From: Pseudomonadota bacterium
Lineage (GTDB): Bacteria; Desulfobacterota; WTBG01; JAPLJA01
Direction: 5' to 3'
Length of the DNA stretch: 47,522 bases
Assembly (NCBI GenBank): GCA_026388815.1
Contig: JAPLJA010000228.1
Span: 1 to 47,522, forward strand
This document shows positions 28,359-36,966 of the stretch, one piece after another. Under the pieces are notes generated by a model, which worked only from the letters and a program-made list of their open reading frames with translations, ran no database searches and was not told the DNA's origin. The stretch's first letter is position 1. The number at the start of each line of letters is the position of its first letter. Both the position numbers and the translations under genes were made by a program.

Positions 28359-29126
28359 TCAGATATAGCTGGTTGGCTCTACCTTTTTGGACTGATGACT
28401 TATCTGGGGATATAGCGAAATCGAAATTAGTCTTGTGACTTCGCTATGGTTTAAAAAACAAAAGTGTCCTAAAGGAAGACCTCTCACTTTAAGGCCGGCA
28501 AATTCTGTCCTGATGAGTTTCAGGACAGGGAATCCAATTTTTGCAAACATTCTCTTGATGAGGCGATTTCTTCCTTCCCGGACCGTTATTTCAATCCAGC
28601 TATTGTTTTTCCCGTCTTTCATCTTTTTTACTGTAGCCGGGAGAGTAAAACCGTCTTCAAGTTTAATGCCTTTTGTGAGGGGCGTCAAATCTTTGGGGTC
28701 TGGGATTCCCTTGACTTTAACCAGATACGTTCTTGGAATCCGGTACTTAGGATGCTGGAGTTTTTGAGCAAGATCACCGTCATTGGTGAGAAGGATAAGT
28801 CCTTCTGCATCATAGTCCAGCCTCCCTACCGGGAATACTTTAGTCCCTAGTTCCGGAAGGAGGTCCATTATCACAGGTCTTCCCTGAGGATCATGAAGTG
28901 AAGTAATGTATTGCTTTGGCTTATGTAAGAGTATATATATCTTTCTGGTGAGCGAAACGAGTTTATTATCAACCTTTACTTTGTCTTTTTCGGGATCAAT
29001 TTTCATTCCGAGGGTTTCAACCCTTTTTCCGTTAACAGCTACCCTGCCCTCTTGAATGAGTTTTTCTGCCTCCCTCCGTGATGAAATCCCCGCATGGGAA
29101 AGGTATTTCTGGATCCTCTCATTCAT
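28359..29126 (-). CDS. rluB: 23S rRNA/tRNA-type pseudouridine synthase, RsuA/RluB family
   Basis: The enzyme turns a specific uridine of rRNA to pseudouridine; RluB acts on U2605 of 23S rRNA in E. coli. The 255 residues have an N-terminal S4 RNA-binding domain (ERIQKYLSHAGISSRREAEKLI, about 1-60) and the catalytic domain with HKPKQYITSLHDPQGR and the active-site Asp in FPVGRLDYDAEGLILLTNDG. The C-terminal REGRNRLIKRMFAKIG motif is typical of this subfamily. It is the last gene of the minus-strand operon, 4 nt after scpB, which is a common arrangement. The gene faces the propeller gene tail to tail with 16 nt between, and no terminator is evident. Confidence 0.93.
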   Translation of the reverse strand: MNERIQKYLSHAGISSRREAEKLIQEGRVAVNGKRVETLGMKIDPEKDKVKVDNKLVSLTRKIYILLHKPKQYITSLHDPQGRPVIMDLLPELGTKVFPVGRLDYDAEGLILLTNDGDLAQKLQHPKYRIPRTYLVKVKGIPDPKDLTPLTKGIKLEDGFTLPATVKKMKDGKNNSWIEITVREGRNRLIKRMFAKIGFPVLKLIRTEFAGLKVRGLPLGHFCFLNHSEVTRLISISLYPQISHQSKKVEPTSYI

Positions 29127-29130
29127 CTAT

Positions 29131-29697
29131 TTACTCGGTCTTGTCCTGATCTGCGGGAAAAAGCGATAATTCACCCTCTTTTAACTGATCTATATTGTCC
29201 AGAGCGGGCAGATCCTTAAGACTTTCCAATCCAAATACCTCTAAAAATTTTGCTGTTGTACCAAAAAGAAATGGTCTTCCCGGAACATCTTTCCTTCCAA
29301 GGATGGTAATAAGTTTTTTATCAAGCAGTGATTTAATAACCCCTTCAGAATCCACACCCCTAATATATTCTATCTCTACCCTCGTTATAGGCTGTTTATA
29401 TACAATCATAGCCAGCACCTCCATCATGGGCTGGCTCAAGCGTAGTGCCTTTACCTTTTTTAATCTTTGAATCCATACGGCATATTCCGGCTTGGTCCTG
29501 AACTGATACCCGTTGGCAACCTTGCGTAGATAAAAACCCCGAACAGATGAATTGTATTCCGTGACTAATTCGTCGAGAAGAAAGTTGATTTCACTTTTTT
29601 GTAATTTTAATAGCTCTTTTATCTTGTCCACGGTCAAGGGGGCTTCTGACGCAAATATCAATGCTTCAATAATTGCCTTACTTTCTTCTCTGTTCAT
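29131..29697 (-). CDS. scpB: Segregation and condensation protein B
   Basis: ScpB is the winged-helix (kite) subunit that dimerises and binds ScpA in the SMC condensin. The 188 residues show KAIIEALIFASEAPLTVDKI, LRKVANGYQFRTKPEYAVW, and the core LSQPMMEVLAMIVYKQPITRVEIEYIRGVDSEGVIKSLLDKKLI with GRPFLFGTTAKFLEVFGLESL, all family signatures. It follows scpA by 41 nt and precedes rluB by 4 nt. Its partner SMC is encoded at the left end of the window on the other strand. Confidence 0.96.
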   Translation of the reverse strand: MNREESKAIIEALIFASEAPLTVDKIKELLKLQKSEINFLLDELVTEYNSSVRGFYLRKVANGYQFRTKPEYAVWIQRLKKVKALRLSQPMMEVLAMIVYKQPITRVEIEYIRGVDSEGVIKSLLDKKLITILGRKDVPGRPFLFGTTAKFLEVFGLESLKDLPALDNIDQLKEGELSLFPADQDKTE

Positions 29698-29738
29698 GTG
29701 TCAATCCCTATTCATCTTATTTGTAATCAGCAATACTG

Positions 29739-30473
29739 TTATATCGTTGTTGGTATTTCTTCATCAACGCGGCGAACTATGCGTATAGGCCCGAAAGGGG
29801 TACTTTGCAGGGCTCTTACCATTCTTTGCCTGAGCAGTTCGAGAAGTGCAAGAAACGTGGCGATGACCTCCTCGCGTGTTGTAAGCTCATCAAAAAGAGA
29901 GGCGAAAGATATGCTCTTTTGCTGTTTAAGCTTTCCCAAAATCTCCACAACTTTTTCTGTAACAGTAATCTTCTCCTTGGTCACCTCAAAGATGCTTTTT
30001 TTATCCTCTACTCTCTTCAGGACACCCTTCAAAGCGTCAAGTAACTCGAAGAGATTAACCTCAATATCCGACTCATCAGTTTCGGATGGAGTGAGGTCTT
30101 CAGTGACATAGCTTCTGATGAATTCATCTTTTTCTAAAATAGTTTGCCTTGTCAGGGTATTAGCTGCTTCTTTATATCTCTTGTATTCCAGGAGGTGCTG
30201 TGCAAGATCGAAATGAAGTTCTTCTTCCATTTCCTCTTCTTCAGTTGCCGGTAGTAACGTTCTTGATTTGATGTATGCCAATGTTGCTGCCAGCACCAGA
30301 AATTCTCCGGCAAAATCGAGGTTCAGGGCATTCATCAGGTCTAAGTATTCAAGGTACTGATGACAAACAGTAGCAATAGGAATTTCAGATATCTCTATCT
30401 CATTCTTTCGCACGAGATAGAGTAATAGTTCCAGCGGGCCTTCAAAAATATCCAGCCTTACCTGATAGACCAT
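29739..30473 (-). CDS. scpA: Segregation and condensation protein A
   Basis: ScpA is the kleisin that bridges the SMC heads. The 244 residues begin YQVRLDIFEGPLELLLYLVRKNEIEISEIPIA, the N-terminal SMC-neck binding region. FAGEFLVLAATLAYIKSRTLLP follows, then an acidic linker (EEEEMEEEL) and a C-terminal winged helix (SFASLFDELTTREEVIATFLALLELLRQ). The ATG is 3 nt after the trpS stop. scpB follows. Length and motifs are standard. Confidence 0.96.
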   Translation of the reverse strand: MVYQVRLDIFEGPLELLLYLVRKNEIEISEIPIATVCHQYLEYLDLMNALNLDFAGEFLVLAATLAYIKSRTLLPATEEEEMEEELHFDLAQHLLEYKRYKEAANTLTRQTILEKDEFIRSYVTEDLTPSETDESDIEVNLFELLDALKGVLKRVEDKKSIFEVTKEKITVTEKVVEILGKLKQQKSISFASLFDELTTREEVIATFLALLELLRQRMVRALQSTPFGPIRIVRRVDEEIPTTI

Positions 30474-30476
30474 TAT

Positions 30477-31460
30477 TCAATCTATCCTTACAGCCTTTCT
30501 TACCTCTTCCATAGTAGCCTGTGCAACTTTCTGGGCGTTACGAATGCCCCTTCTCAGGATTTCCTGCACTTCATCAACATGTGAGACATAATAATCCCTT
30601 TTCTCCTGAATAGGGGTAAGGTCCCTGATCAGGAGTTCTGTCAGTATCGTTTTACACTCTACACATCCTATTCCGGCAAGCCGACACTGTTTTGCTATTT
30701 CTTCTACCGCTCCCGGGATGTTATAGATTTTTTGAAGGGTAAAGATATTACATACTGACGGGTCGCCGGGGTCGTGTCTTTTAACCCTTTGCGGATCAGT
30801 AAACATCTGCCCTATTTTTTCTTTCAGTTCTTTTGGGCTGTCAGAAAGATAGATGGAATTCTGATAGCTCTTGCTCATTTTCCTTCCATCCACACCAAGC
30901 AGTTTGGGTGTCTGGGTGAGAATGGCATCTGGCTCGGGAAATACCTCACCATACAAAAAGTTAAACCTCCGTACAATTTCTCTCGTCAATTCAAGGTGAG
31001 GGAGCTGGTCTATCCCGACCGGTACTTTATTCGCCTTGTACATAATAATATCCGCTGCCTGGAGCACAGGATAGCCAAGAAATCCATAGGTAGAAAGATC
31101 TCTGTTTGTAATTTCCTGGAGTTGTTCTTTATATGTGGGGTTCCTTTCTAACCACGAGAGCGGTGTAATCATGGAAAGAATAAGGTGCAATTCAGCATGT
31201 TCAAGAATCTTTGATTGAATAAAGATTGTGCTCTTTTCAGGATTGATTCCAACGCTCAACCAGTCAATGATCATATCACAGATGCTTTCCTTTATGATGT
31301 GAGGGTCAGAATACTCACTGGTCAGGGCATGCCAGTCAGCAATAAAAAAGTAGCATTCATAGGTATCCTGAAAATCCCTCCAGTTTTCCAAGGCTCCGTG
31401 AAGATGACCCAGGTGCATCTTCCCGGTAGGCCTCATACCGCTTAAGACTCTTTCTCTCAT
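30477..31460 (-). CDS. trpS: Tryptophanyl-tRNA synthetase
   Basis: TrpS charges tRNA-Trp. The 327 residues show the class I HIGH-like motif in SGMRPTGKMHLGHLHGAL near the N-terminus, the NPTYKEQL segment, YPVLQAADI, PVGIDQLPHLELTREI and the KMSKS loop as GRKMSKSYQN. I chose the ATG at 31460 because AAGGA lies just upstream and the family motif begins about six residues in; an upstream ATG at 31496 would overlap the M50 gene. It sits in the xerD-to-rluB operon, 19 nt after the M50 protease gene and 3 nt before scpA. Confidence 0.97.
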   Translation of the reverse strand: MRERVLSGMRPTGKMHLGHLHGALENWRDFQDTYECYFFIADWHALTSEYSDPHIIKESICDMIIDWLSVGINPEKSTIFIQSKILEHAELHLILSMITPLSWLERNPTYKEQLQEITNRDLSTYGFLGYPVLQAADIIMYKANKVPVGIDQLPHLELTREIVRRFNFLYGEVFPEPDAILTQTPKLLGVDGRKMSKSYQNSIYLSDSPKELKEKIGQMFTDPQRVKRHDPGDPSVCNIFTLQKIYNIPGAVEEIAKQCRLAGIGCVECKTILTELLIRDLTPIQEKRDYYVSHVDEVQEILRRGIRNAQKVAQATMEEVRKAVRID

Positions 31461-31479
31461 AATACGTCCTTGTGGAAAA

Positions 31480-32112
31480 TTACATAAACGGTCCAAGAAT
31501 AATTCTCATGGAAAGGTAAAACAACGGTTCAATAACGATATTAACTGCTCCGGTCACAATCAACAAGAGAAGTATGAGAAAGCCATATGGCTCAATTTTA
31601 GAGAATTGATCATATAAGGCTGGGGGGAGGAATCCAGCCAGCACTTTACTTCCGTCTAAAGGCGGTATGGGTATGACATTAAAAATGGCGAGACCTATGT
31701 TAATCCGCGCACTCTCTATAATCATCTGGTTGAGGGGATAATTTACTTCAAAGGGCAAAAAAGGGATCCCGAACGGGTACATAGAGCGGAAGAGTATACC
31801 AGAAATGACTGCCAGGATGATGTTGGCCATAAAACCGGCTAATGAAACCAGCATCATATCCCTTTTGGGATTCCTTAAATTATAAGGGTTCACAGGAACC
31901 GGCTTAGCCCATCCTATCATTCTGGTGAGTATAAAAACAATGGTCCCGAACAGATCAAGATGTTTTAATGGATTGAAGGTAAGCCTGCCGGATAATCGTG
32001 CAGTGGGGTCGCCAAGCCGATCTGCTACCCATCCATGGGCATATTCATGACAGGTAACAGCCAGAAGTATTGGCACAGCCATTAAAGAGATACGCTGAAT
32101 TAATGTCTCCAT
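31480..32112 (-). CDS. Site-2 protease family intramembrane metalloprotease (M50)
   Basis: The 210-residue membrane protein belongs to the short M50/S2P group without a PDZ domain. The zinc motif is HEYAH in VTCHEYAHGWVADRLGDPTA (residues 23-27). The second metal-binding segment is NVIPIPPLDGSKVL near 145-158. Four or five hydrophobic spans are seen. Short relatives of this type occur next to trpS and scpA in many bacteria; their substrates are mostly unknown. The gene lies 73 nt after the tRNA nucleotidyltransferase gene and 19 nt before trpS. Confidence 0.93.
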   Translation of the reverse strand: METLIQRISLMAVPILLAVTCHEYAHGWVADRLGDPTARLSGRLTFNPLKHLDLFGTIVFILTRMIGWAKPVPVNPYNLRNPKRDMMLVSLAGFMANIILAVISGILFRSMYPFGIPFLPFEVNYPLNQMIIESARINIGLAIFNVIPIPPLDGSKVLAGFLPPALYDQFSKIEPYGFLILLLLIVTGAVNIVIEPLFYLSMRIILGPFM

Positions 32113-32185
32113 GCTATGTAAAAGCTAACCCCTTAGAATATTGAATAAATTTGGCATCTGCTTATAACAAATATACAGGAAAGTG

Positions 32186-34864
32186 TCAATGTATCTTTGA
32201 TTGGGTGTATCTTTGATTGGGTGTCTTTGATTGGGGAAAATGCTCTTTTATAAACCTTAATTCGTCCTCTCTATTCTTTAATACGCCATCGAGTTTGGCA
32301 TTTAATACTTCATGGAATATTTTTTTAAAGATTTTCCCCGGAGTTAATCCAAGTGAAATAAGGTCATCACCGCTTAGCTCGACCTTTACCTGTGTTGAGT
32401 GCGTAAAATAGTGAGAGACAGCTTTCCTGACATGTTCAGATGTGGTTTTAGCCATGAGGTAGAGCTGAGCTTCAATAGGTAAGGAGGTTAAAAGATGATA
32501 TGCGGTACTGTTTTTTATTGCCGGGGAGGATAAATTGAAAAGTATACCAGGCACCTTTTCTTTTACTGCATATATTTTTAGCGCTTCTCCCCTGTTTAGG
32601 GAGAGTTTTTCTGCAACCGTTTTGATTTCTTCTTTTTTCAGGCCGTCCATTATCCCGGCAAAATAAACTATCCACTGGTCATACTGTTTATCAAGGAACA
32701 GGAGCTTGAACCAGGAAATGACATTATGAATTCTTTCAAGGAGTTCCTTCATGTGCTCGGTAAAGACAAGCTTTGGATGGATAAGCTTCAAAAGGTCAAA
32801 GTCGTCCATTCTCTTGATCAGGGGGGGTACATTTTCTTCCTGCAATACCAGGATCAGTTCATTGGACAGCCTTCTTCTGGAAAGATTATCAAAGAAATTC
32901 ATCTTTACAGCATTTTGTATTAAATTGGCTGTTAGTTTGCTTAATTGAAACCCAAATCTCTGTTCAAAACGGAGTGCGCGAAGTACACGGGTTGGGTCTT
33001 CCACAAAACTCAAGTTATGGAGCACCCGTATTGTCTTATCTTTTATATCTTTCTTTGCACCGAAGAAATCGATCATTTCTCCAAAAGAGCGGGGATTAAG
33101 CTTTACAGCCAGGGTATTGATAGTAAAATCCCTCCTGTACAGATCAAGCTTTATAGAACTCATTTCTACCTGAGGCAAGGCAGCAGGTCGTTCATAATAT
33201 TCCAGACGTGCAGACGCTACATCAACTTTAATCTTACCAGGCAGGTTTATCACTGCAGTACCAAACTTCTTGTGATACGTTACGGTACCTCCATAGTGTG
33301 ATGCAAATTTCCTGGCAAACTTAATACCTTCACCCTCAACGACGAGGTCGATATCAAAATTATCGTTCCTGAGCAACAGGTCTCTCACGAATCCTCCGAC
33401 AGCATAAGCATTCATTTTCAGTCTCTCAGCCATTTCTCCTGCATTCTTCAATATCGAGATCAATGATTCCGGTAGGAGTTCTTCCATGAGCTTAGTGACC
33501 GTTCTTCTTTTCTGTGAAGGGTCAAATTGAGCATTCGGAAGGTATCGAGGCTCTTCGCGTAAATCTGTATGGAGGACCCTTAAAAGATCAGTCCGTGTGA
33601 TAACACCAGCTACTTTTGCACCCTCAATTACCGGCAGGAATCTTTGATTGTTTTCTACAATAAGCCTCTGGACATCTACCCAGGAAGTTTGTGGTTTGAC
33701 GGTTGCAAATTCACTGATCATGTACTCTTTTACCGGTACGTCCTTGAGTCCATGAAAAGATGCCTTTTCGATAATCTGCCGTGTTATGATGCCAACCAGC
33801 CTACCTGTCTCAAGAACGGGCAGTGCATTAATATTGTACCGTGTCATCAATTCACCAGCCATCTTTAAACTATCGGAAGCATCGATGGACTTTGCAGGGG
33901 ATGACATGACATCTTTCGCAATATTAATAGGTTTAATATACTTCTTAAGTAGTTCCTTTAATTTATTCTCGGCCTGGATTAATGTCAGCCCTTTAATGTT
34001 TGCAGAGGCAGCAGTTTGATGACCACCGCCACCAAATTCAGCAGCAACCTCTCCCACGTTCACCTCCTTCGTCCTGCTCCTCGCAACGAGATATATGCGA
34101 TCCTCCATATCAGCTAAGGCAAAAAGAAGGTTTATGTTCTCGATATCTTTCAGTTTGTGGACCAGGAGTGAAAAATCTCCGACGTAATTACTTCTTGACA
34201 CCTTGGCAATGACCACCTCAACTCCGTTAATGATATGGACTGTGGCATTCTCTATCAATTCATTCAGGAGTGAAACCTGTTCGGCGGTAAGATCCTTCGT
34301 GATCATGTCAGAAACAACATTGAGGTTTGCTCCTCTTTCAAGCAGGTAAGCTGCCATGCTGTAGTCCTCAGGTGTGGTGGAAGTAAAGGTAAGTGATCCG
34401 GTATCTTCGTAGATGCCAAGCATCAGAATGGTAGCCTCTGCTGGAGAGATCTCAATATTCCTTTCTCGCAAAAGCTCAGAGAGAATGGTGGTAGTAGCGC
34501 CTACCTGTCTGATCACCTCATAAGAACCTTTTATGTCATCCGGTGAAGGGGGATGGTGATCATAAATATGAATCCTTATGTTTGGTTTCAATATGATTTC
34601 GCTGAACCTTCCAATTCGGTGAATTTGGCGGATGTCGACGAGTATCAGGGTTTCAATCTTTTCAAAATCTACTTTTTTTATCTTTTCAACCTCAAGAATA
34701 TAAAACGTGGACTTGAGCAGGAAATCGCGGAGACTCTTTTCCTGTGATCCAGGAAATACTACAATGGCTTCCGGGTAGAGTTTTTTGGCTGCAACAATAG
34801 AGGCGAGGGAATCGAAATCGGCGTTTACATGTGTCGTGATGACTTGCATTTTAGCTGTAATCAA
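32186..34864 (-). CDS. DHH-CBS-CBS-tRNA nucleotidyltransferase fusion
   Basis: Three modules lie in 892 residues. The N-terminal DHH phosphoesterase-like part (about 1-305) has HVNADFDSLAS, the DHHPPSPDD motif, and a DHHA1 segment with GGGGHQTAASANIKG. Two CBS domains follow (about 315-435), which usually sense adenine nucleotides. The C-terminal half (about 470-870) is a class II tRNA nucleotidyltransferase with AVGGFVRDLLL, the catalytic NFDIDLV pair and RRDFTINTLAV. Proteins of this make-up are known in Deltaproteobacteria and are annotated as A-adding tRNA nucleotidyltransferases, whose CC-adding partner is separate; whether this one adds A only or CCA I cannot tell. The last codons contain a small tandem repeat. 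It overlaps xerD by 4 nt. Confidence 0.92.
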   Translation of the reverse strand: MITAKMQVITTHVNADFDSLASIVAAKKLYPEAIVVFPGSQEKSLRDFLLKSTFYILEVEKIKKVDFEKIETLILVDIRQIHRIGRFSEIILKPNIRIHIYDHHPPSPDDIKGSYEVIRQVGATTTILSELLRERNIEISPAEATILMLGIYEDTGSLTFTSTTPEDYSMAAYLLERGANLNVVSDMITKDLTAEQVSLLNELIENATVHIINGVEVVIAKVSRSNYVGDFSLLVHKLKDIENINLLFALADMEDRIYLVARSRTKEVNVGEVAAEFGGGGHQTAASANIKGLTLIQAENKLKELLKKYIKPINIAKDVMSSPAKSIDASDSLKMAGELMTRYNINALPVLETGRLVGIITRQIIEKASFHGLKDVPVKEYMISEFATVKPQTSWVDVQRLIVENNQRFLPVIEGAKVAGVITRTDLLRVLHTDLREEPRYLPNAQFDPSQKRRTVTKLMEELLPESLISILKNAGEMAERLKMNAYAVGGFVRDLLLRNDNFDIDLVVEGEGIKFARKFASHYGGTVTYHKKFGTAVINLPGKIKVDVASARLEYYERPAALPQVEMSSIKLDLYRRDFTINTLAVKLNPRSFGEMIDFFGAKKDIKDKTIRVLHNLSFVEDPTRVLRALRFEQRFGFQLSKLTANLIQNAVKMNFFDNLSRRRLSNELILVLQEENVPPLIKRMDDFDLLKLIHPKLVFTEHMKELLERIHNVISWFKLLFLDKQYDQWIVYFAGIMDGLKKEEIKTVAEKLSLNRGEALKIYAVKEKVPGILFNLSSPAIKNSTAYHLLTSLPIEAQLYLMAKTTSEHVRKAVSHYFTHSTQVKVELSGDDLISLGLTPGKIFKKIFHEVLNAKLDGVLKNREDELRFIKEHFPQSKTPNQRYTQSKIH
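32191..32236. repeat. Tandem 16-bp repeat at the 3' end of the tRNA nucleotidyltransferase gene
   Basis: Two exact copies of a 16-nt unit (32191-32206 and 32207-32222, GTATCTTTGATTGGGT on the plus strand) are followed by a third, shortened copy (32223-32236). The repeat encodes the last residues on the minus strand (QSKTPNQRYTQSK) and ends close to the stop codon at 32186-32188. Confidence 0.9.
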
Positions 34865-35751
34865 GCCCGGGGGTGAAACTTCGAATGGATATCCTTGAGC
34901 CTCTCCCTTGTTACATGGGTGTAGATTTGAGTTGTGGAAATGTTGACATGTCCAAGCATGCTCTGAACCGACCTGAGATCTGCTCCTCTTTCGAGTAAAT
35001 GAGTGGCGAAGGAGTGACGGAGAACATGAGGACTGATCTTCTTATGGATACCTGCGAGAAGTGCATACCTTTTGATCATCTTCCAGAATGCCTGACGGGT
35101 GATATTCTTGCCTGAGTTGCCTATAAAGAGATATGGACTTTTTCTTCCTTTCATGATCCCCGGCCTTGCCGTTTCGATATATGAATGCACTTTTTTCTGG
35201 GCAGTCTCCCCGATGGGTACGATCCTCTCTTTTGAACCCTTTCCGAATACACGGATGTATCCTACTTGAAGGTTCACGTCATTTAATGTTAACATAACCA
35301 ATTCTGAAACCCTCAAGCCCGCGGCATAGAGAACCTCAAGCAGCGCTTGATCCCTCATCCCCCGTGGAGTCTTAGGATTCGGTATGTCCAGCAATTTGTC
35401 TACCTCGTCAAGGCTCAGTACATTGGGTAGTTTATCTCCAATTTTTGGATTCTGAAGGTTGGACAGAGGGTCAGTCAGCAGCATATTTTCGCGGAGAAGA
35501 AATCGGTAAAAGGTTTTCAGTGCACTCATATTTCTTGCCATGCTTCGTGCTGATTGACCCCGTTTTTTTTCATGAGAAAGGTACGAGAGGACTTCTATTG
35601 CAGTTGTATGTGAAATATCATGTATGCCTTGTTTGTGAAGGTAGTCTAAATAACGATTCAAATCACCACTATATGCATCCAGGGTATTAAGTGATACCCC
35701 CTTTTCTACCGCCAGATAGTTAAGAAATCGGTCTAATACTTCATCGAGCAT
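34861..35751 (-). CDS. xerD: Tyrosine site-specific recombinase XerD/XerC
   Basis: Xer recombinases resolve chromosome dimers at dif with FtsK. The 296 residues have a SAM-like N-terminal DNA-binding domain (about 1-90) and the catalytic domain. The active-site residues are visible: Arg in YAAGLRVSEL, Lys in VFGKGSKERIVPIG, His-x-x-Arg in SPHVLRHSFATHLLERGADL, His in MLGHVNISTTQIYTHV, and the Tyr of QIYTH. Size, sequence and housekeeping context favour a chromosomal Xer over an integron or phage integrase. It overlaps panE by 11 nt and the next gene by 4 nt. No partner is in the window. XerD fits the sequence better than XerC, but that is a soft call. Confidence 0.9.
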   Translation of the reverse strand: MLDEVLDRFLNYLAVEKGVSLNTLDAYSGDLNRYLDYLHKQGIHDISHTTAIEVLSYLSHEKKRGQSARSMARNMSALKTFYRFLLRENMLLTDPLSNLQNPKIGDKLPNVLSLDEVDKLLDIPNPKTPRGMRDQALLEVLYAAGLRVSELVMLTLNDVNLQVGYIRVFGKGSKERIVPIGETAQKKVHSYIETARPGIMKGRKSPYLFIGNSGKNITRQAFWKMIKRYALLAGIHKKISPHVLRHSFATHLLERGADLRSVQSMLGHVNISTTQIYTHVTRERLKDIHSKFHPRA

Positions 35752-36706
35752 CCGATCTGGCTATCCTTTCCTTAACTTTTACAAGATTTAAGGTGACCTT
35801 ATTCACAGGCAGAAAAAGACCGAGATCTTCGCCTGTTTTGACAACCTCTCCATTAATTGATTCGATTTCAGTCATTCTTTTTCTCCTGATGTCCTGGAGC
35901 ATTGAGGGGAAATGGTTATAGGTTGCGGGAATTAGTTCATCAAAAAGTAATTTCAGGTACTCATCGGGAGTATTCCAGAAAAGTCTGGTCTTTGATTTTT
36001 CGATGACACTGAAAATTTCATATATGATATAAACGATTATTTTCCTGGTCTCCTCTCTGTTTAAAAGTTCGCCGTAGTTTACCTCCAGAATTGATCCCAA
36101 GGCGTTGAGTGCGCTGTTATAAAGAACCTTCCCCCAGATATATTTCTCGATCTCATTGGTAGCATGAGACGGAATCCCTGATTGTGAGAATATTGCTGCT
36201 ATTTTTTCAACCATCCTTGGATCGATGCCACCGCTCACTCCTCCCACTACTACGGCGTCAGCGTAAACCGTAACCTTAACTCTCCCTGACTCGATAATCT
36301 CTGCGCCGAAAATTACCCTTCCTCCGATTGCCCTATCACTTCCGAGTAATTCCACGATCTTCTCCAAATTCCCTAACCCATTCTGAAGGGATACCATAGG
36401 GGCGTTATTTAAAAAATATTGTAGGTAATCCCTGATTACTGCCTCAGTATCATAAGACTTCACGGTGAGCAAAATTAGGTCAAAAGCATTGCCCTCCCCT
36501 TCCCTGATTGCACTTAATGATGTATATCCCTTGATATGAGAGGTAATATCGTGCTCTCCCCAGATCCCCTCTATTTTCAGGCCGTTTTGGTTTATTGTCG
36601 CCATATGAGCTTGCCTGCCGAGAAGTACAACCTCATGACCAGATTTGGCAAGGAAACCACCAAAAACAGAGCCGATAGCTCCTGCACCTAAAATCAAGAT
36701 TTTCAT
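35741..36706 (-). CDS. panE: 2-dehydropantoate 2-reductase
   Basis: This NADPH enzyme of the ApbA/PanE family reduces ketopantoate to pantoate in coenzyme A synthesis. The 321 residues start with the Rossmann motif MKILILGAGAIGSVFGGFLA. SLQNGLGN and a C-terminal helical domain follow, with Lys in YIWGKVLYNSALNALGSIL as the expected catalytic residue and ATYNHFPSMLQDIRRKRMTEIE typical of the family. The family includes enzymes for other ketoacids, so the exact substrate is likely but not proven. It begins 30 nt after the DUF2180 gene and overlaps xerD. Confidence 0.88.
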   Translation of the reverse strand: MKILILGAGAIGSVFGGFLAKSGHEVVLLGRQAHMATINQNGLKIEGIWGEHDITSHIKGYTSLSAIREGEGNAFDLILLTVKSYDTEAVIRDYLQYFLNNAPMVSLQNGLGNLEKIVELLGSDRAIGGRVIFGAEIIESGRVKVTVYADAVVVGGVSGGIDPRMVEKIAAIFSQSGIPSHATNEIEKYIWGKVLYNSALNALGSILEVNYGELLNREETRKIIVYIIYEIFSVIEKSKTRLFWNTPDEYLKLLFDELIPATYNHFPSMLQDIRRKRMTEIESINGEVVKTGEDLGLFLPVNKVTLNLVKVKERIARSDAR

Positions 36707-36735
36707 CTAATGTTTTTACTCAACAGGGATAGATA

Positions 36736-36966
36736 TTATTTCCTGGCTTTTTGTACCACCAGGGCTTCATAGCAATATGGACACAAGATGCGCGGGCATG
36801 ATTTGGGATAAACTATTTCTTCCCTTTTTATGCCCCAATCAAAAATCTCCGCAACTGACATTTCTTCCCGGATCAAGTGCTCGCGGCAAACCCCCATACC
36901 GCAGACAATACAGACAGCGATGGCATCCCTTTCCACACCTTTTTCAGAGCAGATATAACACTTCAT
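36736..36966 (-). CDS. Small zinc-binding DUF2180-type protein
   Basis: The 76-residue protein has three CxxC-like pairs: CYIC at the start, CIVCGMGVC at about 19-27, and CPRILCPYC near 58-66, plus REHL with a His, so it probably binds one or two zinc ions in a B-box/AN1-like way. It resembles the DUF2180 family, known mainly from archaea and some Deltaproteobacteria. Its function is unknown. The ATG overlaps the spoIID stop by 4 nt, so the two are translationally coupled. Confidence 0.75.
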   Translation of the reverse strand: MKCYICSEKGVERDAIAVCIVCGMGVCREHLIREEMSVAEIFDWGIKREEIVYPKSCPRILCPYCYEALVVQKARK

